From an uncultured delta proteobacterium (lineage in GTDB: Bacteria > Desulfobacterota > Desulfobulbia > Desulfobulbales > Desulfocapsaceae): 64,000 nt of DNA. Position numbers and translations under genes: made by a program. The notes beneath the pieces are model-generated. The model had not been told where the DNA came from. It saw only the letters and a list, made by a program, of their open reading frames with translations, and did not search any database. The stretch covers positions 22,968 through 86,967 of the forward strand of contig CAIQWD010000085.1 in NCBI GenBank assembly GCA_903875445.1, in the 5' to 3' direction. Shown piece after piece: positions 1 through 8,313 of the stretch (its first letter is position 1; each line of letters begins with the position of its first letter).

Positions 1-1275
1 AAACAGAAATATGCCGATGTCCCTATTCATTATCACGGCCACAATACCGATGGCAATGATGTCGGCAGGATTGTTGAGGCGGTGCGCAACGGGGCGACGA
101 TAGTCGATGCCGCCGATTCATCGTTCACCGGTTTTTACGGACCACCGCCGGTGTTGACGGTCGTCCAGACTTTGAAAGAATACGGCTATGACCCGGTGGG
201 TCTGGATGAGGAGGCGGTTATCGCCACCTCCGAGGTCATCCGTGATCAGCGTCGCTATTATGAGCAGTTTGAGTCGCAGATCAAGGGTTTTCAGCCAACC
301 GTACAGATCCACAAACTGCCCGGTGGAGCAATGGGGTCAAGCCTTGAGCAGGCGGCCAAGGGAGGGTTTCTCGACCGTATGCCGGATATCCTGCACAAGG
401 AACTGCCCCGGGTGCAGAAGGAACTCGGCAACTACTGGTCGGTTACCCCCGGCTCGCAGATTCTCTGGACTACCGCGGTGGCCAATGTGCTTGGCGGGGA
501 GCGTTACGGCAATCCCTCCGGTGATTTGCGTAATCTTCTGCTTGGCAAATACGGGCCATTCCCTTTCTATCGGCCGGAGGAGTGGATATACCAAAAGGTC
601 CTCGGCGATGACTGGCGAGAGGTACTGGAAAAAGAGGGAGGGGTCGATGCCGTTGCCGATATGGATATGGCCCACGAACGCTATGCGTTAGCCGAACTGC
701 TCGGAGTCGAACCGACCGACGAACAGCTTATCCTGTATCTGCAGTATCCCAATGATGCAGTGGAATTTTTCAAGTTTTCGGAAAAATACGGTCAGGTTTA
801 CGTCCTGTCGCCATCGATATTTTTTCGCAAGGGCGGCTATGCTGTTGGAGAAAAAATCACCTTCAGGGATCACCACGGCAAGGAACATATGATTGAGGTT
901 GGGCCCTCGCCGGTGAATGACTCCGGCGAAACCAGTGTCTATTTCAATGTTGACCATCATCCTTCAATTTTCAATTTCAAGGCGAAAACGGCGGCAGGAA
1001 AACAAGGTGAGGCACCCATTCTCAGCAAGGAGGAGATTCTCGACTTGGCCAAGGCGGGTGATGTCCGTTCGCCGTTTTCCGGAAAAATTGTCGAGATCAC
1101 CGTGGATGAAGGGCAGGAGGTCCTGATCGGAGACAGGGTGGCAATCATGGAGGCCATGAAGATGCAAACCCCTATCCTTGCGGAAATGGGCGGAATTGTA
1201 ACGTTCATCAATGCCAAAAAAGGCGACAGCCTTAAGCCGGGCGGCAAAATTTTGAAAATCGATCCTAACGAATAG
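1..1275 (+). CDS. Biotin-dependent pyruvate carboxylase/oxaloacetate decarboxylase, C-terminal part
   Basis: The reading frame is open from base 1, so the gene starts upstream of the window; 424 codons are present. The visible part begins in the carboxyltransferase TIM barrel (the HGHNTDG segment, which should lie near the metal site), runs through the conserved PycB/OadA domain, and ends in a biotinyl domain. That domain carries the biotin-acceptor motif EAMKMQTP near the C-terminus, and its lysine would be biotinylated. The enzyme would either carboxylate pyruvate to oxaloacetate or run the decarboxylation; the fragment cannot separate PycB from OadA. A long inverted repeat follows the stop codon. 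A biotin-protein ligase relative lies 4.4 kb downstream. Confidence 0.9.
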   Translation, partial: KQKYADVPIHYHGHNTDGNDVGRIVEAVRNGATIVDAADSSFTGFYGPPPVLTVVQTLKEYGYDPVGLDEEAVIATSEVIRDQRRYYEQFESQIKGFQPTVQIHKLPGGAMGSSLEQAAKGGFLDRMPDILHKELPRVQKELGNYWSVTPGSQILWTTAVANVLGGERYGNPSGDLRNLLLGKYGPFPFYRPEEWIYQKVLGDDWREVLEKEGGVDAVADMDMAHERYALAELLGVEPTDEQLILYLQYPNDAVEFFKFSEKYGQVYVLSPSIFFRKGGYAVGEKITFRDHHGKEHMIEVGPSPVNDSGETSVYFNVDHHPSIFNFKAKTAAGKQGEAPILSKEEILDLAKAGDVRSPFSGKIVEITVDEGQEVLIGDRVAIMEAMKMQTPILAEMGGIVTFINAKKGDSLKPGGKILKIDPNE

Positions 1276-1283
1276 GAAAATTA

Positions 1284-1329
1284 CCGCCTTTTATCGGAGG
1301 TGAGTCATGAGGACTCCGATAAAAGGCGG
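1284..1329. terminator. Perfect 15-bp inverted repeat between convergent genes
   Basis: Bases 1284-1298 and 1315-1329 are perfect reverse complements with a 16-base loop. The structure sits between the stop of the biotin enzyme and the stop of the convergent rhomboid gene, so a bidirectional terminator is likely. There is no clean T tract on the plus side. Confidence 0.6.
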
Positions 1330-1364
1330 GTGGGTTTCCCGGATGAGTTGTTTTTGCCATTGGC

Positions 1365-2210
1365 TCACTTGCCAAACAAGAGAAAGAGGATACCGTTCAG
1401 GCACGACCAGGCGAGAATCAGGCCGGTGCCGATGATACACCCCATGGCCAGGACCTTGTGGCTGAAGGTTTCCTGCTTTTTTTCTCGATATCCAAGCAGA
1501 TAAGCAAGAAGCGCACCGACCGCCATGCCGCCGCCGTGCCCCCAGTTGTTAATCCCCGGGACCAAAAAGCCGAAGAGGGCAATCCCAACCGCCCAACCAC
1601 CAATCTGGCTGAAGATATCCCGGCCATAGATTCCGCCACGGCTCCGACCGTAATACAGCAGGGCGCCGATCAGGCTGCAGATCGCCGCCGAGGCACCGAT
1701 GGTGAACGACACTCCGGCCAGGCTGGAGATGAAAAAACCACCGACGCCGCCCAGAGTGTAAAGGATAATTGTCCTGTTGGTGCCGAATTCAAGGATCATA
1801 AGCGGTGCGAGTTGGCGCAGGGCCAGCATATTAAAAACCAGATGCAGCAGTCCGCCATGCAAAAAACCGGCGGCCACCAGGGACCACCAGCGTTGTAGCT
1901 GAAACAGGGGCATGGCTCCGGTCGAGCCGAGAATCAAGAGGCTTTGGTTGGATGGAGCGAGAAACTCGAAGGGATTAAAGCCGGTGAAGCGTGGGTCAAT
2001 GGCAATGGCGAGGATAAACATGATGACGTTGACGGTTATGAGCACGGTCACCAGAGGGTAGGCGTCGCTAGCACTACCGGCCAGGAGGGTGTTTTTCCAC
2101 CGCGAGCCCGGGTGCTTCATACCGCAATAGGGACAGCGGTTGAGCGACCGGTTTATGAGTTTTCGACAGCCGGGACAAAGCTGCGATCCTGCGGTATTGG
2201 TTTCTGGCAT
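1365..2210 (-). CDS. Rhomboid-family intramembrane serine protease with N-terminal zinc ribbon
   Basis: This is a 281-residue multi-pass membrane protein. An N-terminal double CxxC zinc ribbon (CPGC and CPYC) precedes about six or seven hydrophobic segments. Rhomboid hallmarks are the segment with HGGLLHLVFNM in loop/TM2, the catalytic serine in GASAAI (the usual motif is GxSG), and the catalytic histidine in the late NNWGHGGGM helix. It should cleave transmembrane substrates within the inner membrane. The start is placed at the ATG at 2210 because an AGGAG lies 6 bases upstream; the frame is open further but has no better site. Substrate unknown. The serine-motif variant (A instead of G after S) is tolerated in some rhomboids. 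Confidence 0.9.
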   Translation of the reverse strand: MPETNTAGSQLCPGCRKLINRSLNRCPYCGMKHPGSRWKNTLLAGSASDAYPLVTVLITVNVIMFILAIAIDPRFTGFNPFEFLAPSNQSLLILGSTGAMPLFQLQRWWSLVAAGFLHGGLLHLVFNMLALRQLAPLMILEFGTNRTIILYTLGGVGGFFISSLAGVSFTIGASAAICSLIGALLYYGRSRGGIYGRDIFSQIGGWAVGIALFGFLVPGINNWGHGGGMAVGALLAYLLGYREKKQETFSHKVLAMGCIIGTGLILAWSCLNGILFLLFGK

Positions 2211-2384
2211 ATTTGCTCCTACAGGATGATGGCTTGAGAAAAGTGGGGAAACCAAGGCTATTCACTCGGTTTGGGGAAAACCTTGCCTGACTGTTTTTTT
2301 GCTGGAGTTGCCACTGGGTGTTGATTGCGGCAAGAAGAGAAACAAGGGGGGTGGCAGGAGACCACCCCGAAGAACGGTTGTCTG

Positions 2385-2933
2385 TTACTTGCCGGCGAAG
2401 GAATCCTCGAAAAGTTTATCAATGGCTTCTCGTCCCGCATCGCTCAGATACCGGGTGCCGCTGCCGACGAAGGTGTCATATTCAATACGCGGGGAATCTT
2501 CTTTCCAGCTGTTTTTCCAGGTAAACCATTTCTTTTGCGGTTGATCGAAAACATGCAGGGGACGATTAAACATCTTGGCCAGTTCAACTGCCCAACCGGT
2601 ACCGCCTTTAACCGAGCCATCTTCCTGGATAGCACCGATGACAAACACCTGGTGGCCGCTGTTGACCATGTGGAATATGGTTTGCAAAACCTTGCGGATT
2701 TTTTCCGTCTCGTAGTAGGTGCGGTTGAGCATACGTGAGGCGAGTTCCATGCTGATATCACCCCTTTCGAGTTGTTCCTTGCCGAGAATGCTGACATTTT
2801 GCTCGCGGGTCAGTTTATGGCCTTCAAACGAATAGACAACCTCGTTTATCCCCATTCTTTCCGCTGCTTCGCCAAATGTTGCCTCGGCACCTTTCAAACC
2901 ACTGCTGTACAGGGTGTATTTTTTTAAATCCAT
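2385..2933 (-). CDS. SLOG-like Rossmann-fold protein of unknown function
   Basis: This 182-residue protein is not one I can name. A hydrophobic strand (HQVFVIGAI) is followed by a glycine-rich GGTGWAVELAK segment and a strand ending in HVFDQ. That arrangement resembles the nucleotide/nucleotide-sugar binding SLOG/LOG superfamily, in which a GGxGT-type loop binds phosphate. The start is set at the ATG at 2933, which has AAGGAG eight bases upstream. The longer open frame (to 3059) would run into cmoB and lacks a ribosome site. It could be a DprA/LOG relative or a ligand sensor; catalytic residues of lysine-decarboxylase-like LOG enzymes are not evident. Function assignment is a fold-level inference only. 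Confidence 0.6.
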   Translation of the reverse strand: MDLKKYTLYSSGLKGAEATFGEAAERMGINEVVYSFEGHKLTREQNVSILGKEQLERGDISMELASRMLNRTYYETEKIRKVLQTIFHMVNSGHQVFVIGAIQEDGSVKGGTGWAVELAKMFNRPLHVFDQPQKKWFTWKNSWKEDSPRIEYDTFVGSGTRYLSDAGREAIDKLFEDSFAGK

Positions 2934-3033
2934 TCTAGGGCTCCTTGGTATATGAGAAAAAATAAGCGTTGATCCAGTGTAACCATAGTTGTCGGGAATG
3001 GCAACACTCGCCGCCATTTTTACTGGGAAGGGC

Positions 3034-3996
3034 TCAAGCTTTTTTCCGGCCTTTAACAAAGATGCGCCAGGGTGCCGGATAGCCCTCGACGGTCACGGTC
3101 GGGTTGTCCGGGGCGATAAAGTCGGCATAGGACTCAAAGGTCATCCAGTCGGTCCGGCGCTGCTCGGTCCCTGACATGGGATGACTGCAGAACATCTCAA
3201 TATCGGCAAAGCCGGCTTTTTTCATCCAGTTGCAAAGGCAGGCCCCGGTTGGCACAAAGTAGGTGCCGGGGACCTTGGCATAGGTGTCGGTCGGGAAAAG
3301 CGCCATCGGCTGCTCACCCGGGATGGCCTGGGACTCGACAATAAGGGTCCCTTCCGGTTTCAGGGCGGTCAGGATATCGCGGAGGGTATCGACCGGAGAT
3401 GGGCGATGATAGATGATTCCCATCAGGAACACCACATCAAAACAGGAGTTGAAGAGGGGCAGATGCTCGACGCCGAGGAGATCGATGTCGAGACCGGGGC
3501 ATCCGGCCATGCCCTGCAGGGCCTTGAAACAGTAATAATGCTGCACCGAAGGCTCGAAACCGAGGACCAGTTTAGGCCGCGCCGGGGTCATGCGAAACAT
3601 GTAATAGCCGTTATTGCAACCGATATCGGCAATGATTTTGCCGGAGAGATCGGGCAGGGCCGGGCGAACCCTTTGCCATTTTCTTTCGCTGCGCCATTCG
3701 GCGTCGATCTCGATGCCGAATACCGAAAACGGTCCTTTGCGCCAGGGCATGAAGGCCTTGAGACGGTCGGTGATGATCCGCCGGTCGGAATCGTTGATTT
3801 CTTGGGAGTCGCCGATGATCACCGTGTCGTCGCTGCAGTCGACACGGGTGGCGCGATACTGCGCGAGTTGCAGGGCCGGTGTGCGATAGCGGAGAAATCC
3901 TTTCTTGTCCTGGTTCACCCAGGCCAGGCGTTTGCTCTGTTCTTTGACAATTGTATCGATATTGGCCGAAGCGGGCAGGTACGAAAGATAATCCAT
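3034..3996 (-). CDS. cmoB: tRNA U34 carboxymethyltransferase CmoB
   Basis: This 320-residue enzyme transfers the carboxymethyl group of carboxy-SAM to 5-hydroxyuridine at tRNA position 34, making cmo5U. The sequence has the family N-terminal region with PWRKGPF and a class I SAM-methyltransferase motif I (ADIGCNNGYYMF). The post-motif segment is GFEPS, with MGIIYHRPSP further on, and the length matches the family (about 320). It lies 15 bp downstream of cmoA on the same strand, so the two successive enzymes of the pathway are probably co-transcribed. The C-terminal WRIFVKGRK end is also typical. Confidence 0.95.
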   Translation of the reverse strand: MDYLSYLPASANIDTIVKEQSKRLAWVNQDKKGFLRYRTPALQLAQYRATRVDCSDDTVIIGDSQEINDSDRRIITDRLKAFMPWRKGPFSVFGIEIDAEWRSERKWQRVRPALPDLSGKIIADIGCNNGYYMFRMTPARPKLVLGFEPSVQHYYCFKALQGMAGCPGLDIDLLGVEHLPLFNSCFDVVFLMGIIYHRPSPVDTLRDILTALKPEGTLIVESQAIPGEQPMALFPTDTYAKVPGTYFVPTGACLCNWMKKAGFADIEMFCSHPMSGTEQRRTDWMTFESYADFIAPDNPTVTVEGYPAPWRIFVKGRKKA

Positions 3997-4011
3997 GGTT
4001 GGGTAAGAAGG

Positions 4012-4749
4012 TCAGACGGGTTTTAGCGCCACGAAGGAGGCGAAGTTGAACCAGCGAAAATAGGTTTCGACGGAGGTAAAGCCGGCCTTGCCGAGCATCG
4101 CCTGGTTTTCTTCGACCGAGAAGGGAATAAGGACGTTCTCCAGGGCCTCCCGTTTCTTGGCAATCTCAAGCTCCGAGTAGCCACGGGATTTTTTATACTG
4201 ATGATAGTTGGCTATGTATTCGCGATTCAGGCGGCGGTCATGGCTGATGACCTTTTCGCTGATCAAAAGAACCCCGCCGGGTCGCAGGTTATCGAAGAGT
4301 CGGGTAAGAAAGGCTTGGCGTTGCAGGGGTCTGATGAACTGCAGGGTATAGTGGAGGATTATCCCGCCCGCTCCTTGGTGATCAAAGGCGGTAATGTCTT
4401 CAAGGGCAAAGGAGAGGCTATCCTGTTTGCTGTACAATTCCGCTTTTAACCGGGCCTTGTCGAGCATCGGACCCGAGTTGTCGAGGCCGATAAAGTGCAG
4501 CTTCTTGTGGTCCAGGAGGCGACTGAAAAGGAGCAGGCTGGTGGCGGTGGCGCAGCCTAAATCATAGACGGTATCGCCCGGTGTAAGAAAGGTATCCAGC
4601 AGCTGGGCCGATGCCTTTATCACCTCCTGGTAGAAGGGAATGGAGCGATCCAGCATGTCGTCGAAGACTTCGACCACCCGTTCGTTAAAAACGAAGTCCT
4701 CCGGTACGTAATCGACATTAAAAAGGGTATCTTTCGGGGAATCTGTCAT
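4012..4749 (-). CDS. cmoA: Carboxy-S-adenosyl-L-methionine synthase CmoA
   Basis: This 245-residue class I methyltransferase-fold enzyme converts SAM and prephenate to carboxy-SAM, the donor used by CmoB. Supporting features are the N-terminal FNxRVVxVFDDMLDRSIPFY block, the SAM site VYDLGCATATS, and the ILHYTLQFIRP stretch typical of CmoA. Length is normal. It heads the cmoA-cmoB pair and is transcribed divergently from the gene at 4957. Confidence 0.95.
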   Translation of the reverse strand: MTDSPKDTLFNVDYVPEDFVFNERVVEVFDDMLDRSIPFYQEVIKASAQLLDTFLTPGDTVYDLGCATATSLLLFSRLLDHKKLHFIGLDNSGPMLDKARLKAELYSKQDSLSFALEDITAFDHQGAGGIILHYTLQFIRPLQRQAFLTRLFDNLRPGGVLLISEKVISHDRRLNREYIANYHQYKKSRGYSELEIAKKREALENVLIPFSVEENQAMLGKAGFTSVETYFRWFNFASFVALKPV

Positions 4750-4956
4750 TATTTCACTATACCATCAATGAAAGGGGTGGAAAACATAAAACCGGCTATC
4801 AGCATGGCGGGTCGGCAGGGAAAATTGGACTTGCCTTGTCTCTTCTCAGCCGGTATAAACGTAGTGCCTGCGATTTGCAGGATCATTTTCGTGGTCTCCC
4901 GAACCGGCAAAATCCTCGTCGGTCCATTCAGATAAAAGGTTTATCAGGTTGTTTGT

Positions 4957-5613
4957 ATGTCCAACGAACTGGATTTTGATCAATTACTCAGTAAATACAA
5001 GGCCGACCCCTTTACCTATGTGGATATTTTTTCGGTGCACACCGGGAGGGTATCGTTTAAGGCTGGAGTAGGTCAGGAAGTGGCTTCTGCCGGTGGTGAA
5101 TGGCTACAGATCCTCGGTACAGCCCTCTATGAGATCAACCGCGAGAGGAATCCGCGGATCGTCAACGCCCAGGTTAATGGGATTGTCGCCCACATCAACA
5201 GCGAGCTGGAAGGTCAGTTCGTCGAAGCCGGGGTGAAGCTCATGACCATCAAGCATCCGCTGAAGAAGAAGGAAATAATTGAAATCATCCTCAAGGATGT
5301 TCTGTCTCTCTTCCCGGCCCCGGAATCGGCGAAATACTTCTTTGCCATCGATATTCAGTCGAGGATCGATAAAAAGGGCGCACGGGCGGTGACCATCGAG
5401 CCGGGTGAGGAGATTCTCACCATGTCCCTCATGAAACGGGATACCCCTGTATTTTATAAGGGAGAACGTGGAGTTATTCATTCGATCTATTTCAAGCCGG
5501 GGCTCTCCGTTGGCCAGGGGGAACCTCTTTTGGGGGTATGTGCCCCGGAAAAGCTGCCGTTGATCCAGAAGATCATCACCCGGGTCAAGGCCGAATGGGA
5601 CAGTGAGCACTGA
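4957..5613 (+). CDS. Biotinyl/lipoyl-like barrel-sandwich protein lacking the acceptor lysine motif
   Basis: This 218-residue soluble protein has three stretches with the glycine spacing of biotinyl/lipoyl barrel-sandwich domains. They are around residues 28-55 (TGRVSFKAGVGQEV), 65-98 (NGIVAHINSELEGQFVEAG) and 165-200 (GVIHSIYFKPGLSVGQG). None carries an MKM-type tetrapeptide, so it is probably not biotinylated itself. The next gene, 29 bp downstream, is a divergent biotin-protein ligase, suggesting an operon. A biotin-dependent carboxylase lies nearby. A role as an assembly, adaptor or regulatory partner of a biotin enzyme is inferred. I know of no characterised homologue. Confidence 0.75.
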   Translation: MSNELDFDQLLSKYKADPFTYVDIFSVHTGRVSFKAGVGQEVASAGGEWLQILGTALYEINRERNPRIVNAQVNGIVAHINSELEGQFVEAGVKLMTIKHPLKKKEIIEIILKDVLSLFPAPESAKYFFAIDIQSRIDKKGARAVTIEPGEEILTMSLMKRDTPVFYKGERGVIHSIYFKPGLSVGQGEPLLGVCAPEKLPLIQKIITRVKAEWDSEH

Positions 5614-5642
5614 GCGTCTTTTCGTGCCTTTTTAAGAAAATC

Positions 5643-6563
5643 ATGGCTGACAACCAACCCACTCCCCAGGCAGTGTTGCAGCGATTGCGCCGCGAGCTTT
5701 TGCTGCAGGATGCTTCCGTGCGGTATGATAGGACGGAGATAGTTCGTTACGGCGCCTTTGTCGGCTCGGTCATAGAGTGCCACGATCGGTTGCCGCGGGC
5801 CATGGATCATGCTCGCAGCCTGATTGCTGCATGCGCCGGCAGCGGACGGGCGCTGGCCAGCGGTACGGTTATCCTCGCCGATGAAATGAGTCTGTGTAAG
5901 GGTCGGTTCACCCGTTCATGGCACGCACCGCGCGGCGGGGTGTGGGGGTGTATGGTCTTTGCCAATACGCTTTTGCCGCAGTGGCGCAGTTTCATTTCTC
6001 TGACCGCAGGGGTGGCCTGTTGCGAGGCGGTGCGCGAGATATGCGGGGCACCGAGTTGTCTCCGCTGGGTCAACGATGTTCTTGTCGGGGGCAGAAAACT
6101 TGCCGGTTTTCTGGTGGAAAGCTACACGGAGGCGCTGCACGGCGAGGAATTCGCCCTGGTCGGTTTCGGCATCAATGTCAACAACATCTCCTTTCCGTCG
6201 GAGATTCAGGGGACTGCGACAAGTCTTTGCCGGATTCTCGGCAGGGATATCGATCTTACCGAATTCACGACAATCTTTCTTGCAAAATTGGCATTCACCT
6301 TCGGTATTCTCCACCATGAAGAGGCCCGGGATCTGCGAGGGGACGGGTTTTCCGGCAGGCAGGGGAACCACCTTCTTCTCGATAGATGGCTGAGTCTCTC
6401 CGACACCCTTGGCAGGCGGGTGCTGTATGGATTCGATGTGATGACCGCGCCGCAATACCAGGCGGAGGTAATGGGTTTGGACCCAAGCGGCGGACTTATC
6501 CTTCGTCTTGCCGATGGCTCGGTGAAAACCGAATACAGCGGAGAAATTCGTTATCTCGAATAG
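5643..6563 (+). CDS. Divergent biotin-protein ligase (BPL/LplA-type catalytic domain)
   Basis: This is a 306-residue protein. The substrate-loop region reads KGRFTRSW where BirA has the GRGRRGR loop, so the second glycine-arginine pair and the last arginine are kept but the rest differs. APRGGVWG follows, then WVNDVLVGGRKLAGF, matching WPND...KLAG including the catalytic lysine, with valine replacing proline. Next is GFGINVNN. The N-terminal 60 residues are not the BirA helix-turn-helix, so it should not be a repressor. The C-terminus has a small SH3-like region (GLILRLADGS). It would make biotinyl-AMP and transfer biotin to an acceptor lysine, possibly on the carboxylase at the window start. 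Convergent with recO. Confidence 0.8.
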   Translation: MADNQPTPQAVLQRLRRELLLQDASVRYDRTEIVRYGAFVGSVIECHDRLPRAMDHARSLIAACAGSGRALASGTVILADEMSLCKGRFTRSWHAPRGGVWGCMVFANTLLPQWRSFISLTAGVACCEAVREICGAPSCLRWVNDVLVGGRKLAGFLVESYTEALHGEEFALVGFGINVNNISFPSEIQGTATSLCRILGRDIDLTEFTTIFLAKLAFTFGILHHEEARDLRGDGFSGRQGNHLLLDRWLSLSDTLGRRVLYGFDVMTAPQYQAEVMGLDPSGGLILRLADGSVKTEYSGEIRYLE

Positions 6564-6614
6564 AGGGTATTTGCCTGCGCTTTTTGCCTCGTCCGCCCTT
6601 CCGGATTAGCCGCT

Positions 6615-7361
6615 CTAGCCACCATACGCCTGCATGATCCTCCACGACACGATATCCCTTTGGAACAGGTGTCTGCCGTATGCATGAAGAATCGCCAGGG
6701 CTTCCTGGCGGATGGTTCCGGAGATCTTCAGGCGATGCAGGCGCGCAAGCGGCAGGTCTTGTGCCGAGCGGAGAATCTTTATCGTCCCGTGCGACAGGGC
6801 GATTCCTCTCAAGGAACCGCTGATACATCCGGAACAGATGATTCTGCCGCTGCTTGGGTCAAAGCTGTATCTTGCCTGGGGAATGACCTGGTTGGCACAC
6901 CTGCCGCATGTCGAAAGATCCGGCCGGTAGCCTACATACTCAAAGTAGCGGATGAGAAAAAGGATAAGAATGGCTTTCGGTTGCTGAAAGAGATTGAGGT
7001 GGTGCAGGGACCAGAGGCTGAGGCGAAATATCCGTTCATCCGGTTCCTCTTCTCGTATCCCGACGAGCAGGAATTCGCGAATAACCGAGGCAATGGTGTA
7101 GAGTTCCAGATCATAACGGATATTGAGAAAGCTTGTATGCAGCTCGGCCTCGGCGAGAAAAGCCAGGCTTCTGCCCGCTTTTTTCGTGCAGACGATATGG
7201 AGAAAGCTGAAGAGTTCGAGCTTGTTGACGAAGCGCCGCTGACTTTTCTTGGCCCCTTTGGCGATGGCAGCGATTCGACCTTCCGTCTGGCTCAACATGG
7301 TGACGATCAGGTCCGACTCACCATGATCGGTGCAGTCGAGGACAATGGCATCTGTTTCCAT
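6615..7361 (-). CDS. recO: DNA repair protein RecO
   Basis: This 248-residue protein belongs to the RecFOR pathway, which loads RecA on SSB-coated gapped DNA and anneals strands. The N-terminal OB fold begins ETDAIVLDCTDHGESD and includes the KGAKKSQRRF stretch typical of RecO. A central helical part follows. A four-cysteine zinc site (CGRC ... CSGC) lies near residues 155-180. It is the last gene of the minus-strand run surA-like, rodZ-like, recO, with 16 bp separating it from the gene upstream. Confidence 0.95.
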   Translation of the reverse strand: METDAIVLDCTDHGESDLIVTMLSQTEGRIAAIAKGAKKSQRRFVNKLELFSFLHIVCTKKAGRSLAFLAEAELHTSFLNIRYDLELYTIASVIREFLLVGIREEEPDERIFRLSLWSLHHLNLFQQPKAILILFLIRYFEYVGYRPDLSTCGRCANQVIPQARYSFDPSSGRIICSGCISGSLRGIALSHGTIKILRSAQDLPLARLHRLKISGTIRQEALAILHAYGRHLFQRDIVSWRIMQAYGG

Positions 7362-7377
7362 GGTGCCGGTTTAAGGG

Positions 7378-8283
7378 CTATCTCAGGAGGTATTCGGGAA
7401 TCGCCAAAGTGATGCAATCATTGTCCGGTTTGGGCAATTCGAGCGGGGTTTCGTTTAAAGAGATTTTCGCACTGCTATTGACCGGCAGGGTGAGTATCAG
7501 TTTTTCCGCCGCCCGCCAGCTTACCTGTTCGCCGCCCTTGAAGGTCATAGAGCGTTGCGGGTTGTCATCAAGTGTCAGGGAAATCTTTGTTTCTTCCTGG
7601 AAGACCGCATTGATATGGTATTTGGTCGTTCCCGTTGCACTGAGGTTCTCACGACCATCCGGTTGGCTGGTGGCGGCCGTTGCCATGGTGGGGCTTGAAA
7701 GATCCAGCAGGTTGGGTTTTGCCGGTGTCGTGTTCCGGCTCTGGGCCATAGCAAAAACCGATTGCGGAACCGTTGCTTGCTTGCCTCCGTTCTTCGCTTG
7801 CAGCACCTGCTGGGCATCATCGAGACTGCGCAGTTTGATGCTCAGGTAAGAAGCCGGGTTCCAGGAAAAATACCAGCAGAGAAAGGCACCAAACAGAAGA
7901 AGCAGCAAGAGCGAAAGACCAAAATAAGCAAAGGGCAAAGAACTCGGGGGGTCAGCGAGATTTTTCATGTTCTGTGCGAGTCTGTTGGGCGGAGGGGTGT
8001 TGTATTGATTTTCCTTCGGCAGGTTTTTCCGCTCCTTTCCATACATCGCAAGTACTTCCACCGGATCGAGAGAAAGGCACTTGGCGTAAATGGTATAGAA
8101 GCCCCGGGTAAACACCTCCGCCGGTAGGGCGGCAAAGTTACTCTCTTCTATGGCCAGAAGATTTTTTGGTGAGATCCGTGTCCCTTCGGCGACCGCCTCT
8201 AGGTCAAGTCCCAATTTGATGCGTGTTTCGCGGAGGAATTCTCCGAGGAGTATATTATCCATACTAGTGGAAGGGAGTGACAT
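7378..8283 (-). CDS. RodZ-like membrane protein with N-terminal HTH
   Basis: This 301-residue protein has a RodZ architecture. An N-terminal Cro/CI-like helix-turn-helix (LRETRIKLGLDLEAVAEGT, residues about 10-75) carries the ISPKNLLAIEESNFAALP signature. A low-complexity linker and one transmembrane helix follow near residues 120-142. The periplasmic beta-rich tail has the features of DUF4115. In RodZ proteins the HTH contacts MreB in the cytoplasm and the complex sets rod shape; whether this one does so is inferred. It sits between surA-like and recO and probably shares their transcript. ATG at 8283 and an internal ATG seven codons later are both possible, and neither has a strong ribosome site. 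Confidence 0.85.
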   Translation of the reverse strand: MSLPSTSMDNILLGEFLRETRIKLGLDLEAVAEGTRISPKNLLAIEESNFAALPAEVFTRGFYTIYAKCLSLDPVEVLAMYGKERKNLPKENQYNTPPPNRLAQNMKNLADPPSSLPFAYFGLSLLLLLLFGAFLCWYFSWNPASYLSIKLRSLDDAQQVLQAKNGGKQATVPQSVFAMAQSRNTTPAKPNLLDLSSPTMATAATSQPDGRENLSATGTTKYHINAVFQEETKISLTLDDNPQRSMTFKGGEQVSWRAAEKLILTLPVNSSAKISLNETPLELPKPDNDCITLAIPEYLLR

Positions 8284-8313
8284 AATTTATTTTTAGATAA
8301 CCAACAGTTAAGG

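Noticed and set aside
3181..4026. 281-codon plus-strand open frame
   Set aside because: It lies exactly antisense to cmoB, which is a clear family match. The antisense product has no recognisable domain.
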